Shown here: positions 8,324 through 21,478 of the stretch, piece after piece | How the letters are laid out: the number at the start of each line of letters is the position of its first letter | Position numbering within the stretch: position 1 is the first letter of the stretch | Origin: Paraliobacillus zengyii | Lineage (GTDB): Bacteria > Bacillota > Bacilli > Bacillales > Amphibacillaceae | Assembly (NCBI RefSeq): GCF_003268595.1 | Contig: NZ_CP029797.1 | Span: forward strand, 2,687,501 to 2,751,500 | Length of the DNA stretch: 64,000 bases | Reading direction: 5' to 3' | Made by a program: the position numbers and the translations under genes | Notes under the pieces: model-generated | Databases searched by the model: none | What the model saw: only the letters and a program-made list of their open reading frames with translations | Told to the model about the DNA's origin: nothing

Positions 8324-9106
8324 TTATTGCAAGGGGTCAATTGGAACAGATAAATTAGTATTATCATCTTTGTTTGGACTGTAATATTGTGGAACGTCTC
8401 CATTATATCCACCACTACCTATTGGAATTTCTTGCTCAATTCTAGCGGTCTTTGTTCCAAATGGAATTATGGTACGAATTTCGACTTCAATATGTACAAC
8501 CGGTTCAATATGTACGCTATTAATTTGCACGTCACTAACTTTTGTTTCAACTTCTGTGTTCACGTAACCAATTAACTCTAAATTAACAGGTATTTTGGGG
8601 CCTAAATTAGCTAGTAACGGCAAGCCTAATACCTGCCCAAGTGGAATCTCTATTAAATTTGATTTATCTTGTATTGCTTCAATTGTTGTTTGTTCCTCTG
8701 ACTCAATGTCTACATCTAAAGGTGCACTTGTATCAGGCACAATACCTCTTTCAAGCTGGTGTATAAAATTCTCCACCCTATACTGGATATTCCTTTGTAC
8801 TCTATTTTCCATAGCTGCATTTATTTGATAACTTACGACTTGACCACTATCGTCATATTGAAAGTCAATAAGGTTTTCAACTTCTAAATCTTCATTTAAC
8901 TTTTTATTTACAGCGATCCCCATTGCCATATTCGCGTAATTCTCATTACGTGTTTCAGCAATTTCTAATAAAACGGGTTTAATGCCCCTATTAACAATTA
9001 CAATACTGGCCAACGTTGCGATAACAAATAATATCGTAGTAATAAAAAGAAGATGTCTACTAGAAGGTGATATGTGTAATCTTTTATGGTTAGTTTTTCT
9101 TCGCAC
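8324..9106 (-). CDS. yunB: Sporulation protein YunB
   Basis: 260-residue protein with one N-terminal transmembrane segment (about residues 18-40) and a large extracytoplasmic part. It resembles B. subtilis YunB, a mother-cell sporulation protein of unknown mechanism, in length, in the segment LPLLANLGPKIPVNLELIGYV and in chromosomal setting near lytH and yunD. The C-terminus ends in a polar tail. It follows the HD-GYP gene by 59 bases on the same strand. Function beyond sporulation cannot be stated. Confidence 0.85.
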   Translation of the reverse strand: MRRKTNHKRLHISPSSRHLLFITTILFVIATLASIVIVNRGIKPVLLEIAETRNENYANMAMGIAVNKKLNEDLEVENLIDFQYDDSGQVVSYQINAAMENRVQRNIQYRVENFIHQLERGIVPDTSAPLDVDIESEEQTTIEAIQDKSNLIEIPLGQVLGLPLLANLGPKIPVNLELIGYVNTEVETKVSDVQINSVHIEPVVHIEVEIRTIIPFGTKTARIEQEIPIGSGGYNGDVPQYYSPNKDDNTNLSVPIDPLQ

Positions 9107-9165
9107 AAAAATCCCCCCTAGAAAACAATATGCTGTTCAATGGGAGGATAGTATTCAAAATGCAT

Positions 9166-10263
9166 TTAAATATTATATTCAATAATCATAACATCCAATG
9201 CAACTGATAAATCAAGATCGTATGGTGTTACTTCTATGTTATTTTCTTTTAGTACCCGAACTATCGGTCGTTCTTGTAAAGGTGTATTTTGTTTAACGAC
9301 AATTGCTGTCCGGTTGTCACTTAATTGTACTGTAACTCCATTGGGGTAAATAGCTATTGTTTCCCGAAAAGTTCGAACCATTTCTTGATCAAATAGCGTA
9401 CCACTACCAGCATATAATATCTCTAAGCCTTCCTGAGGCAACATTGCATCGCGATACACTCTATTACTCGTTACAGCATCAAAAACATCTGCTACACCAA
9501 GAATTTTCCCGAACTGATGAATTTCATTGCCTTTTAATCCTCGGGGATATCCCGATCCGTCTAATCGTTCATGGTGTTGAAAAGCGCAATGAGCAACCAA
9601 TAACGGCACTGAAGAAGATTGGCGTAAGAATTCAAACCCCATTTCTGGATGTGCTTGAATAATAGCAAATTCTTCTTCCGTTAACTTTCCAGTCTTATTT
9701 AAAACGCCTTCTGGAATAAATACTTTACCAACATCATGAAGCATAGCTCCAAGACCTAGGCTTTTAATTTTTTTATTATTCAGTTTCAATTCATTAGCAA
9801 GTGCCAACGAATAAATGGTCACATTAACGGAATGTGAAAATACATAATCGTCGCTAATAAATATGTCTGACATAATAGATAATACTTCGTCATTTCTCTG
9901 TATTTGATTGACCATTGTGTTAACCAAGTTGTCCATTTTTACATTTGTTTTTTCAAGAAGAAATGCATTCTTACCAAATCCCTGATTTCGATAACCTGCA
10001 AATGATTCTTTCACAGTTTGGATCGCTTCCAATCGTAATTCATCCGGAATCGGCGAGTTGATCATGATATCTTCAGTAAGGGCATCCTTGATATATACAT
10101 ATGTAATACCTAATTGCTTTAAACGTTGAATCATAGAGAATGTTAGCTTTACATTCTTTTGAATTAGGATTTTACTTTTACCATTATAAATAGGCTTAGC
10201 GAGTTCACTACCCTCTTGAATTGATCTTGTCGCGACTAGTCTCATTACGATCTCCTTACTCAT
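9166..10263 (-). CDS. HD-GYP domain protein, probable cyclic-di-GMP phosphodiesterase
   Basis: 365-residue cytosolic protein. The C-terminal half (about residues 150-290) is an HD-GYP domain with metal-binding HD in MLHDVGK, a second His in IQAHPEMG, tandem His in FQHHERLDGSGYPRGLKG and the diagnostic GYP. Active members degrade c-di-GMP. The N-terminal about 100 residues carry no named sensor. A further C-terminal part of about 70 residues follows the catalytic domain. All key residues are present, so it is probably active. B. subtilis has no such gene at this place, so the insertion between yunB and yunD is a lineage feature. Confidence 0.85.
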   Translation of the reverse strand: MSKEIVMRLVATRSIQEGSELAKPIYNGKSKILIQKNVKLTFSMIQRLKQLGITYVYIKDALTEDIMINSPIPDELRLEAIQTVKESFAGYRNQGFGKNAFLLEKTNVKMDNLVNTMVNQIQRNDEVLSIMSDIFISDDYVFSHSVNVTIYSLALANELKLNNKKIKSLGLGAMLHDVGKVFIPEGVLNKTGKLTEEEFAIIQAHPEMGFEFLRQSSSVPLLVAHCAFQHHERLDGSGYPRGLKGNEIHQFGKILGVADVFDAVTSNRVYRDAMLPQEGLEILYAGSGTLFDQEMVRTFRETIAIYPNGVTVQLSDNRTAIVVKQNTPLQERPIVRVLKENNIEVTPYDLDLSVALDVMIIEYNI

Positions 10264-10341
10264 TACGAAGTCTTTCGTTATTTAATCAAATACTATCAGA
10301 CTTTCCAACAATTATCTACATAATATGATAAAAATTTTATA

Positions 10342-11733
10342 TTAATTATTATCCCTTAGCGTCTTAACAAGTAAATCACGGATGAACTCAGGCATAAAGA
10401 ATTTTTTTGACTTTGAACGCGCTATTTCTGGTGAAAGATGCCCAAAAGTAAACATATCTGCTGTAGCAAGCGTATACGTTTTCTTCGGGTCAATGGGACT
10501 ATTCCCAAAGCTTACTTCGTTTAGTCTTTCTTCGCCATCCTCATCCATCCCTGTTTTTATCTCTAACCCTGCATAAATCATCTTACCTATTACTTTTCCA
10601 CGAAATCCAAATCCCTGAACCTCTAATTCCTTGTAGGCTTTAGTTAAGTTTACACGGATTACTTCGATTAGTTGTTGTCCTTTTAATGTTACAACGCAAG
10701 GATTAATTGGATGAGGGCAAATGCGATGAATATCAGCATAAGTAACACGTCCCTCAGGTAGTGACTCTAATAATAAACCAGTATTTAACATTGCGATATC
10801 AGCTTTTGTCCAATCTAACAATGTTTTTGTCAAATCCTTAATTAAAGTGGTTTCTTGATCCCAATTTACGGCTAATGGTTTTGTTAGCGTGGTGATCGGC
10901 TGTTCTAAGCGTTTATTTGCAATTGTTGTCTGCTGATCAACAAGTTTTTGTGTATCGCTATCTTCTTCTAAATGGTCAATTTGAGTCGCATACGCTTGTT
11001 TATTAATCACCTGTTGCAATTGATGGTCCCATGTCAGGATAATCTCTCCTACATAGTGACCATACTTTCCAGCTGCGGTTAAGATCGATTTATTACGAGT
11101 GTATCCATCTCGAAATAAGTGGTGTGTATGCCCACCAATTATCACATCCACAGTTGGATAATGGTCAGCAATCCACTCATCTTCATTAATGCCTAAATGA
11201 GATAAAAGTATAATAATATCCGTTTCATCTTTTAATTTAATTAACTCCCTTTCTAATACCTCAAACGGATCCTCTACTTGCCAACCGAGCGGATTATAAA
11301 AGGCATGAAATGGAGCTGTTAGTCCAATAACACCTACTTTTACTCCGGAAAGTGTTTCAAATTGATCAGTCGCCTTAAGCCAGTTAGGATTTGCACCATC
11401 CAAACTAGACAAATTTGCACAAACAACAGAAAATTCGGCATCATCATATAGTTGAAATAAATCAGCATGCTCCAATGTAATGCCTTCATTATTACCTAGC
11501 GTTGCAAAATCATACTTTGCTTGATTTAATAACGCAACATTTCCTTGCCCAAGTAGAGCTTCCGATATGGGATGAAATCGATCCATATGATCTCCATTAT
11601 CAAATAACCAATAGGATTGTTTTTCACGAATTCTTTCGGCTCTTTTATTGTTTAGAAAACGTGTTATTTTAGGCCAATTTTCGAAATGGCTATGTAAATC
11701 GCTTGTATAGTAGAAAAAAATATCTTCACTCAT
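10342..11733 (-). CDS. yunD: YunD-like 5'-nucleotidase / metallophosphatase
   Basis: 463-residue two-domain enzyme of the UshA/5'-nucleotidase family. The N-terminal metallophosphatase domain has YTSDLHSHF, FDNGDHMDR, a GNNE variant of the GNHE motif and GGHTHH. The C-terminal nucleotidase domain begins near residue 270. No signal peptide is visible, unlike secreted UshA, so it probably works in the cytosol. It follows yunE by 11 bases and is probably cotranscribed, as in B. subtilis. The exact substrate is unknown. Confidence 0.85.
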   Translation of the reverse strand: MSEDIFFYYTSDLHSHFENWPKITRFLNNKRAERIREKQSYWLFDNGDHMDRFHPISEALLGQGNVALLNQAKYDFATLGNNEGITLEHADLFQLYDDAEFSVVCANLSSLDGANPNWLKATDQFETLSGVKVGVIGLTAPFHAFYNPLGWQVEDPFEVLERELIKLKDETDIIILLSHLGINEDEWIADHYPTVDVIIGGHTHHLFRDGYTRNKSILTAAGKYGHYVGEIILTWDHQLQQVINKQAYATQIDHLEEDSDTQKLVDQQTTIANKRLEQPITTLTKPLAVNWDQETTLIKDLTKTLLDWTKADIAMLNTGLLLESLPEGRVTYADIHRICPHPINPCVVTLKGQQLIEVIRVNLTKAYKELEVQGFGFRGKVIGKMIYAGLEIKTGMDEDGEERLNEVSFGNSPIDPKKTYTLATADMFTFGHLSPEIARSKSKKFFMPEFIRDLLVKTLRDNN

Positions 11734-11744
11734 CTATAACCCCT

Positions 11745-12562
11745 CTATTCTATCCCTTGCCAAATCAATCGGATACTTATAATTAATAATAAGGCCCTTA
11801 ACAGGAATTCAACTGTACCGCTCTTCATTTGTTGATTTACTTTTGCACCAAGTATACCACCAAACCACGCACCAGCTATAAACAACCAAACATATTCCCA
11901 CATGATATTTCCTAACATTATATGTGCAACAGAACTTGAAATGCTTGTAAAAAGTATCATAAACATGGATGTTGCTGTTGCCGTATGAGCGGGAAAACGG
12001 AAGATTAATACCATAATTGGAACCATTAATGATCCCCCACCAATTCCAAACATACCAGAAAGCGTACCCACTATAAAAGCAGCAGAAAACCGGCAAAAAT
12101 TGAAAATTGATATGTATATGTTTTCTGATAGACTTTTGTCGTTCGATTTATTTGCCAACGTTTATTTGTTGTCACTGGTTCTGTTGTTTTCCTAAAGAAG
12201 AATAAGCCAAACATACATAGCATAATTATTCCTAAATATATTGAAAATCTCTCCGAATCAAAGAATTGATTGGTCCAAGATCCAATAATTCCACCTGGAA
12301 CACTACCCATAACGAAAAGAAACCCACTTCTAAAATCAATTCTTTCTTTTTTATAATATGTATAACTTGATGAAAAAGCCGTGAAAATCATAACTATTAG
12401 TGATATACCTACAATATGCTGTGGACTTGCCCATTCAAAGCTTAAGAGAAATTTATTTAATATTAGTAAAATTGGTACTAGTATTACACCACCACCAAGT
12501 CCTACAATACTACCAACAAAGGTAGCTACGAAACCAATTAGAATGCAAATAAGAAAAAACAT
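11745..12562 (-). pseudogene. yunE: YunE-like TauE/SafE permease, broken by a frameshift
   Basis: Two overlapping frames encode the halves of one TauE/SafE (DUF81) permease of about 270 residues, probably an anion or sulfur-compound exporter. The first (12071-12562) has the repeat-1 motif GSIVGLGGGVILVP and stops shortly after entering segment 5. The second (11745-12158) supplies GTLSGMFGIGGGSLMVP of repeat 2. The frames join if one T is added to the T4 run read at 12086-12089, giving FAGFSAAFIVGTLSG. A real deletion, a sequencing error or slippage are possible; the site is not a standard slippery heptamer. Confidence 0.8.
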
Positions 12563-12667
12563 TCGTTCACAACCGTTCTATTTAATATAATCTTTTTCCT
12601 ATTTCAACACTATTTATAATCAATTAAGAATACATATCCTTATTCATTATATCTGAAAATTTTAAAA

Positions 12668-12696
12668 GAAAAAAGAGCCCGAATTAACGGACTCTC
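12668..12696 (-). terminator. Terminator of the suf operon
   Basis: Stem AGAGTCCG / CGGGCTCT with loop TTAATT, followed by T6CTTTT on the minus strand, 13 bases after sufB. Confidence 0.85.
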
Positions 12697-12708
12697 TAGC
12701 TATTACTA

Positions 12709-14106
12709 TTAACCAATTGAGCCTTCCATTTCAAAGCTGATTAGACGGTTCATTTCTACGGCATATTCCATAGGCAATTCTTTCGTAAATGGTTCAATGA
12801 ATCCCATTACGATCATCTCAGTCGCTTCTACTTCGGAAATACCACGACTCATTAGATAGAAAAGTTGTTCTTCTGATACTTTAGAAACTTTCGCTTCATG
12901 CTCTAATGAAATATTTTCATTAAGAATTTCATTATAAGGAATAGTATCAGATGTTGATTTATTATCCATGATTAACGTGTCACATTCAATGTTTGAACGT
13001 GCTCCGTGTGCTTTTCGTCCAAAATGAACAATACCACGATACGTCACTTTTCCACCTTGTTTTGAAATGGATTTCGAAACAATTGTTGATGACGTATTTG
13101 GAGCTAAGTGGTGCATTTTCGCTCCAGCATCTTGGTGTTGCCCTTTACCTGCAATAGCAATTGAAAGGGTCATACCACGAGAACCTTCACCTTTTAAAAT
13201 AACAGCTGGGTACTTCATTGTTAATTTAGAACCAATGTTTCCATCTACCCACTCCATTGTTGCATTTTCATCACAAATTGCACGTTTTGTTACAAGATTA
13301 TAAACATTATTAGCCCAGTTTTGAATCGTTGTATAACGGCAATACGCATCTTTTTTAATAAAGATTTCTACAACAGCACTGTGTAGTGAGTTAGTTGTAT
13401 ATGTTGGTGCTGTACAACCTTCTACATAGTGTACGGAAGCACCTTCATCTACGATAATAAGTGTACGTTCAAATTGACCCATATTTTCTGAGTTAATACG
13501 GAAGTATGCTTGTAATGGTGTATCGACCTTAATACCTTTAGGAACATATATAAATGATCCACCAGACCATACAGCAGAATTCAATGCTGAAAACTTATTA
13601 TCTGCAGAAGGAATAACTTTACCAAAATATTGTTTAAACAGATCTTCATTTTCTTTCAATGCAGAATCCGTGTCTTTAAAAACAATACCTTTGTCAGTTA
13701 ATTCTTGTTTCAAACTGTGATAAACCACTTCAGATTCATATTGAGCAGAAACACCAGAAAGATACTTCTGTTCTGCTTCTGGAATTCCTAATTTATCAAA
13801 AGTGTTTTTGATCTCTTCAGGTACTTCATCCCATGTTCTCTCAGAACGTTCTGATGGTTTTACGTAATACGTAATTTCATCAAAATTCAATTCAGCTAGA
13901 TCTCCACCCCATTGTGGCATAGGCATTTTATAAAATTGTTTTAAAGCTTTCAAACGGTAGTCTAACATCCATTGGGGTTCTTCTTTCATGTTCGAAATTT
14001 CTTCCACAACTTTTTGTGTTAACCCTTTTTCAGTTCGGAAGATTGAAACATCACGATCATGAAACCCATATTTATATTCTCCGACTTCCGGTGCGTTTTT
14101 AGCCAT
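12709..14106 (-). CDS. sufB: Fe-S cluster scaffold protein SufB
   Basis: 465-residue scaffold subunit of the SufBCD complex, where Fe-S clusters are built. It matches B. subtilis SufB in length and in the end motif [19 protein letters not shown]. The ATG at 14106 ([11 protein letters not shown]) is chosen because GGAGGGG precedes it; seven in-frame codons upstream are not needed. It is the last gene of sufC-D-S-U-B, 70 bases after sufU, and is followed by a terminator. Confidence 0.95.
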   Translation of the reverse strand: MAKNAPEVGEYKYGFHDRDVSIFRTEKGLTQKVVEEISNMKEEPQWMLDYRLKALKQFYKMPMPQWGGDLAELNFDEITYYVKPSERSERTWDEVPEEIKNTFDKLGIPEAEQKYLSGVSAQYESEVVYHSLKQELTDKGIVFKDTDSALKENEDLFKQYFGKVIPSADNKFSALNSAVWSGGSFIYVPKGIKVDTPLQAYFRINSENMGQFERTLIIVDEGASVHYVEGCTAPTYTTNSLHSAVVEIFIKKDAYCRYTTIQNWANNVYNLVTKRAICDENATMEWVDGNIGSKLTMKYPAVILKGEGSRGMTLSIAIAGKGQHQDAGAKMHHLAPNTSSTIVSKSISKQGGKVTYRGIVHFGRKAHGARSNIECDTLIMDNKSTSDTIPYNEILNENISLEHEAKVSKVSEEQLFYLMSRGISEVEATEMIVMGFIEPFTKELPMEYAVEMNRLISFEMEGSIG

Positions 14107-14175
14107 TATTAAACCCCTCCTGTTCAAGTAGTTTGCTTAACTAAACTAGAAAATAAGCATTTGCTAGTTTCAACG

Positions 14176-17136
<2,961 letters not shown>

Positions 17137-17153
17137 GTAATCCCTCCTTACTA

Positions 17154-17939
17154 TTACGCGTTGTTACCAACGGTTTCTTCTTCAATGCCTAGCTCTTTTT
17201 TAATCCAATCATAACCTTCAGCCTCTAAGCGTTTAACTAATTCTGGTCCACCAGACTTAACAACACGTCCTTGCATCATTACATGTACATAATCAGGTGT
17301 AACATAGTCTAAAAGACGTTGATAATGTGTAATAATTAGGCAACCAAAGTTTTCATTGCGTAATTTATTAATTCCTTTTGATACAACTTTCAATGCATCG
17401 ATATCTAATCCAGAATCAATTTCATCTAATATACCAATCGCAGGTTTTAACATCATTAATTGAAGAATTTCATTACGTTTCTTCTCTCCACCAGAAAAAC
17501 CAGTGTTTAAATAACGTTGCGACATATTTTTATCCATCTCTAAGTAGTCCATTGAACTATCCATTTCTTTAATAAACTTCATTAAAGGAATTTCGTCTCC
17601 TTCTGCACGATGTGCATTAACAGAAGAACGTAGGAAATCAGATGTTGTAACACCGCTAATCTCACTTGGATACTGCATCGCTAGAAATAGTCCAGCTTTT
17701 GCACGTTCATCAACTTCCATTTCTAAAACATCTTCACCATCTAAATGTATACTACCACTAGTTATTTCATAATTAGGATGCCCCATGATTGCTGATGCCA
17801 ACGTTGATTTACCAGTACCGTTCGGCCCCATTATCGCGTGGAATTCGCCACCTTTAATCGTTAAATTAACACCTTTTAATATTTCTTGATCTTCAATTTG
17901 AACGTGAAGATCTTTAATTTCTAGAATAGATCCTGCCAT
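17154..17939 (-). CDS. sufC: SufC ATPase of the Fe-S assembly complex
   Basis: 261-residue ABC-type ATPase of the cytosolic SufBCD complex, not a transporter. Walker A GPNGTGKST, signature FSGGEKKRNE and Walker B GILDEIDSGLD are all present. The ATG at 17939 (MAGSILEIKDLHV) is preferred over one 16 codons upstream because GGGGGT precedes it and homologues start there. It is the first gene of the operon. The 220 bases upstream are AT-rich with TATAAT-like stretches, but I cannot fix the promoter. Confidence 0.95.
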   Translation of the reverse strand: MAGSILEIKDLHVQIEDQEILKGVNLTIKGGEFHAIMGPNGTGKSTLASAIMGHPNYEITSGSIHLDGEDVLEMEVDERAKAGLFLAMQYPSEISGVTTSDFLRSSVNAHRAEGDEIPLMKFIKEMDSSMDYLEMDKNMSQRYLNTGFSGGEKKRNEILQLMMLKPAIGILDEIDSGLDIDALKVVSKGINKLRNENFGCLIITHYQRLLDYVTPDYVHVMMQGRVVKSGGPELVKRLEAEGYDWIKKELGIEEETVGNNA

Positions 17940-18155
17940 TTCGATACCCCCAAAAAAATTATTATTTATGTTGTGTGGAATGAACAATATAATTTTTATT
18001 CATTCTCAGTTTATTCTCATTACAATCTTATACTATTTCGAATCTATAATCAAGATTTTCACTCATAATTCCAACTTGTTTTCAAACTTTTTCTTATTAA
18101 TTGTATTATAATGAAGAAACTAATTTACATGTTTCTATTCTATTATAACGCAAAC

Positions 18156-18183
18156 ATCCCTTGCAAATGTATTCGCAAGGGAT
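18156..18183. other. Stem-loop between a small ORF and sufC
   Basis: Arms ATCCCTTGC / GCAAGGGAT with a 10-base loop. On the plus strand it is followed by a weak T-rich run, but no rightward gene ends here. On the minus strand it lies 20 bases after a small ORF. It resembles the stem-loop at 22606-22637 (AATCCCTTG / CAAGGGATT). Confidence 0.45.
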
Positions 18184-18201
18184 CTTAATATTTTTCTTTT
18201 A

Positions 18202-18387
18202 TTAACGATGCACTTTTCGTTTCATCTCTGTTACTGCTTTCAAGCCATTTCGATGACTTTTCTCTCGTGCTCTTTCAATTTCTAAACGTTGATTTAGTTT
18301 TCTTTCGTATTCAGCGAATCCTAAACCGTGATTTAATTGCATCGCCTTTTCCATTTCACTTGTATAAGTTAAAGCTAGATTATCCAT
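18202..18387 (-). CDS. Small hypothetical protein (61 aa), charged
   Basis: Not recognised. A 61-residue, strongly charged and probably helical protein (NQRLEIERAREKSHRN near the middle, basic end KRKVHR), without membrane span or signal. It lies alone between metQ and sufC. The ribosome binding site is imperfect (AAAGGATG, about 15 bases before the ATG), so the start is uncertain. It is kept because the frame is clean and fills the interval. Confidence 0.5.
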   Translation of the reverse strand: MDNLALTYTSEMEKAMQLNHGLGFAEYERKLNQRLEIERAREKSHRNGLKAVTEMKRKVHR

Positions 18388-18572
18388 GGTTTGTTAAAAC
18401 CCATCCTTTCTTTATTTGAACAAATTTATTATATCATTTGTAAGATGATGTAACAAAAGAGTTGACAAATCGTTTGGACTAATAAATAACCTTTTCGCTT
18501 CACCTATAGAATTGAGTTTAAAATTAGTTAAAGTACATCAAATATTCTTTGAATTCATTTGAATTTCTCGAA

Positions 18573-19394
18573 TTATTCTTCTGATCCACCAACAGCAATT
18601 ACTTCTCCATTATAATTTTCTGTAATGAAATTTTGAATTTCCTCTGATTGCAAAACTTCTACTAATTTATTTAAGTTTTCATTATTCTCATCTTCTGCAT
18701 TTGCAACCACAATATTCACATATAAAGAATCATCACTTTCAATAAACAAAGCATCGTCTACTGGTGATAAATCTGCTTCAATTGCATAGTTAGTATTAAT
18801 TGCAACTAGTACATCTTCTTCACTTTGGTATGTTTCAATTAAAAATTCAGGATTTACATCTGCTGAAAAAGTTAAATTTAATGGATTATCAACAATATCA
18901 TCAACAGTCGCTTCTGATTTTTTAACGTCATCAGCTAATGTTATTAGACCATTTGATTCAAATAAAGAAAGGATACGACCATGATCTGGTACATTACGAC
19001 TAATAACTACTTCTGTTCCTTCTTCAATGTCATCAATACTTTCAATACTTTGAGAGTAAACACCCATTGGTTCTAAATGAACGCCACCTAAATTAACAAT
19101 ATCATAGCCCTTTTCTTCAATTTCAGTTTCCATGAATGGAACATGTTGGAAGTAGTTAGCATCAATTGTGCCATCCACTAAATCCTGGTTTGGTAAACTA
19201 TAATCTGTATATTGTTCGATTTCTAATGTTATACCTTCTTCTTCTAATAATGGTTGAGCTTCCTCTAAAACTTCAGCATGTGGCACACTTGTTGCACCGA
19301 CCTTAATCACATTGTCCTCTGAATCTCCGTTTCCACATGCCGCTAATATAATCCCAACAGATACTAACAATATTAATGTTACAAGTTTTTTCAT
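18573..19394 (-). CDS. metQ: Methionine-binding lipoprotein MetQ
   Basis: 273-residue NlpA-family lipoprotein that captures methionine outside the membrane for MetNI. The signal peptide ends in the lipobox LAACGN, with Cys near residue 20, and the mature part has the family pattern KVGATSVPHAEVLEEAQP. The ATG at 19394 (MKKLVTLIL) is chosen because GGGGAG precedes it; the 15 codons upstream lack support. It is third in metN-I-Q behind the SAM riboswitch. Confidence 0.92.
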   Translation of the reverse strand: MKKLVTLILLVSVGIILAACGNGDSEDNVIKVGATSVPHAEVLEEAQPLLEEEGITLEIEQYTDYSLPNQDLVDGTIDANYFQHVPFMETEIEEKGYDIVNLGGVHLEPMGVYSQSIESIDDIEEGTEVVISRNVPDHGRILSLFESNGLITLADDVKKSEATVDDIVDNPLNLTFSADVNPEFLIETYQSEEDVLVAINTNYAIEADLSPVDDALFIESDDSLYVNIVVANAEDENNENLNKLVEVLQSEEIQNFITENYNGEVIAVGGSEE

Positions 19395-19457
19395 TTTGCA
19401 TTGCTCCCCTTTTTTTGTTTTATATATAATTCCCAACATAGTGGGTATTATTAACGG

Positions 19458-20126
19458 TTACCTTTTATCCATTTTATTGGTGATCGCATCACCAATAAAT
19501 TGGAAGATGAATACAATTATTACAATTAAGACTGTACAAACAAAAACAACATCAAAGTCTCTACGCATAAATCCATGGAAATAAGCAAAGTCACCTAAAC
19601 CACCTGCACCTATAACTCCGGCAACTGCGGTGTAACCAATTAAGGCTATAGCTGTTACCGTTAAACCTGAAACGAGTGCTGGAGTGGATTCCTTTAACAA
19701 CACTTTATAAATAATTGTTGTTGTTTTTGCACCCATTGATTTAGCTGCTTCTACTACTCCCTTGTCCACTTCTCTTAAACCTATTTCCACCAACCTAGCA
19801 TAAAATGGTGCTGATCCAATAATTAAAGCTGGCAAAGCCGCATTGGGACCACGTATCGTTCCAATTAGAAAATCAGTAAATGGAATAAGTAATAATATCA
19901 AAATAACAAATGGAATCGCGCGAAAAACGTTAACGATTGACGATACAATGAAATTCAATAGTTTATTTTCCCAAATGCCGTCATTCGCTGTAAGATATAA
20001 TAATAACCCTAAAATAACACCAAAAATTAAGGTTCCAATTAAAGCAAGCATTGTCATATAGAATGTTTCACCCATTGCAAATAATAGATCCATCCAGTCA
20101 ACGTTCGGAAATGGATTAGTTAGCAT
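19458..20126 (-). CDS. metI: Methionine ABC transporter permease MetI
   Basis: 222-residue inner-membrane permease with about five transmembrane segments and the EAA-type loop (EAAKSMGAKTTTIIYKVLLKE, near residue 140) that contacts MetN. Its start overlaps metN by 11 bases, so the two are translated together. Length and sequence are typical. Confidence 0.92.
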   Translation of the reverse strand: MLTNPFPNVDWMDLLFAMGETFYMTMLALIGTLIFGVILGLLLYLTANDGIWENKLLNFIVSSIVNVFRAIPFVILILLLIPFTDFLIGTIRGPNAALPALIIGSAPFYARLVEIGLREVDKGVVEAAKSMGAKTTTIIYKVLLKESTPALVSGLTVTAIALIGYTAVAGVIGAGGLGDFAYFHGFMRRDFDVVFVCTVLIVIIVFIFQFIGDAITNKMDKR

Positions 20127-21144
20127 TATTTTTCACCTCCACTTCAACAGATGTAGAAGTAATAAATCTTAGTGCTTCTTCTATTACTTCTTCTTCACCT
20201 ATTACATTCACAAATAAGGTACCGTAAGCCCCTGCCTGCGTTTGCTTAACGTTACCGTGCAAGATATTTACTTCCACATCAAACCTTTTAGCAACTTGAC
20301 TTATAACAGCTTGATTTGCTGTTTCACCAACAAAGTGTAAACGTAAAACCTTTCCTTTTGTAACAGACTTTATTAATGTTTCTTCTGTAACTTCATCATC
20401 CGGTTTCCCCATAACTTGTTCAACAAATTTCTTCGTAACACCCTGTTTCGGATGCGAGAAAACCTCTACTACATCACCTTGTTCAACAATTCTACCTTCT
20501 TCCATTACTGCAACACGATGACAAATCTTTTGGATAACGTGCATTTCATGTGTAATAAGGATAATAGTTAAACCAAGTTTTTGATTAATATCTACTAATA
20601 AAGAAAGAATAGAGTCTGTTGTTTCTGGATCAAGTGCTGAGGTTGCTTCATCACACAAAAGTACTTTTGGATTGTTAGCTAGAGCTCTTGCTATGCCAAC
20701 ACGTTGCTTTTGACCACCGCTCAATTGCGATGGGAATGCATCTTCTCTGCCTGTCAAACCAACAAGTCCAATTAATTCATCAACACGCTTATAACGCTCT
20801 TGCCTTGATAAACCAGCTATTTCTAGTGGTAAGGCAATATTATCTCGAACTGTTCTTGACCATAACAAATTAAAATGTTGAAAAATCATTCCAATTTCTT
20901 GACGTGAAAGTCTTAATTCATTTTTAGATAATGACGTTATTTTTTGATTGTCAATAATTATATCGCCAGTTGATGGTTCCTCCAGTCGATTTATTAAACG
21001 GATAAAGGTACTTTTACCAGCTCCGCTATATCCAATTACACCAAATATTTCGCCTTTATCTATATTTAAACTTAAATCATCTACTGCTTGAATAGTTGAA
21101 GATTTGGTTTTATAAACTTTTGACAAGTGTTGAATTGATATCAT
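20116..21144 (-). CDS. metN: Methionine ABC transporter ATPase MetN
   Basis: 342-residue ATPase that powers methionine import. It has Walker A GYSGAGKST, signature LSGGQKQR and Walker B LLCDEATSALD. The C-terminal about 90 residues form the NIL (ACT-like) domain that senses methionine for trans-inhibition. The ATG at 21144 (MISIQHLSKVYK) follows GAAGGA. The 49 codons upstream in the same frame are the SAM riboswitch and terminator, not protein. It is the first gene of the operon. Confidence 0.94.
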   Translation of the reverse strand: MISIQHLSKVYKTKSSTIQAVDDLSLNIDKGEIFGVIGYSGAGKSTFIRLINRLEEPSTGDIIIDNQKITSLSKNELRLSRQEIGMIFQHFNLLWSRTVRDNIALPLEIAGLSRQERYKRVDELIGLVGLTGREDAFPSQLSGGQKQRVGIARALANNPKVLLCDEATSALDPETTDSILSLLVDINQKLGLTIILITHEMHVIQKICHRVAVMEEGRIVEQGDVVEVFSHPKQGVTKKFVEQVMGKPDDEVTEETLIKSVTKGKVLRLHFVGETANQAVISQVAKRFDVEVNILHGNVKQTQAGAYGTLFVNVIGEEEVIEEALRFITSTSVEVEVKNNAN

Positions 21145-21169
21145 ACTATTCCTTCTTTCTACACAAATT

Positions 21170-21354
21170 AAAAAACACGACTTTCTGTTCAAGAGAACAG
21201 AAAGACGCGTTTTTGGCTGGCGAATATAACTTTCCTGTTCTCTCATCTGCCAAAGCAATTGCTCTGCAGGAATTGGCACCTTTTTAAACACAAATAAATG
21301 TTTAACGGTTGCCGGGTTTCATCGGGCCAGTCCCTCCACCTCTCTTGATAAGAG
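21170..21354 (-). promoter_or_regulatory. SAM-I riboswitch (S-box) with terminator, upstream of metNIQ
   Basis: Read on the minus strand. The aptamer (about 21239-21354) opens with CTCTTATCAAGAGAGGTGG, then GGGACTGGCCCGATGAA and CCCGGCAACC, later GGTGCCAATTCCTGCAG, and closes with GATGAGAG to form P1. The terminator (21170-21211) has arms ACGCGTCTTTCTGTTC / GAACAGAAAGTCGTGT and a T6 run. The layout fits S-adenosylmethionine-induced premature termination, shutting methionine uptake when SAM is plentiful. Confidence 0.95.
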
Positions 21355-21478
21355 ATAATGTATGTAATTATTTTAACTAAATGTAATTTTAGCATATGCT
21401 AATAATCAATGTCAACATATTTTAACGCCATAAAATGTGTTAGAATAATAGCAATATTCTATTAAAAGGATGATTTAA

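Noticed and set aside
12071..12158. Programmed -1 frameshifting in yunE
   Set aside because: The overlap lacks an X-XXY-YYZ heptamer and an evident downstream structure; simple loss of one T explains it better.
18420..18520. TTGACA on the plus strand as a promoter
   Set aside because: No well-spaced -10 box and no rightward gene follow.
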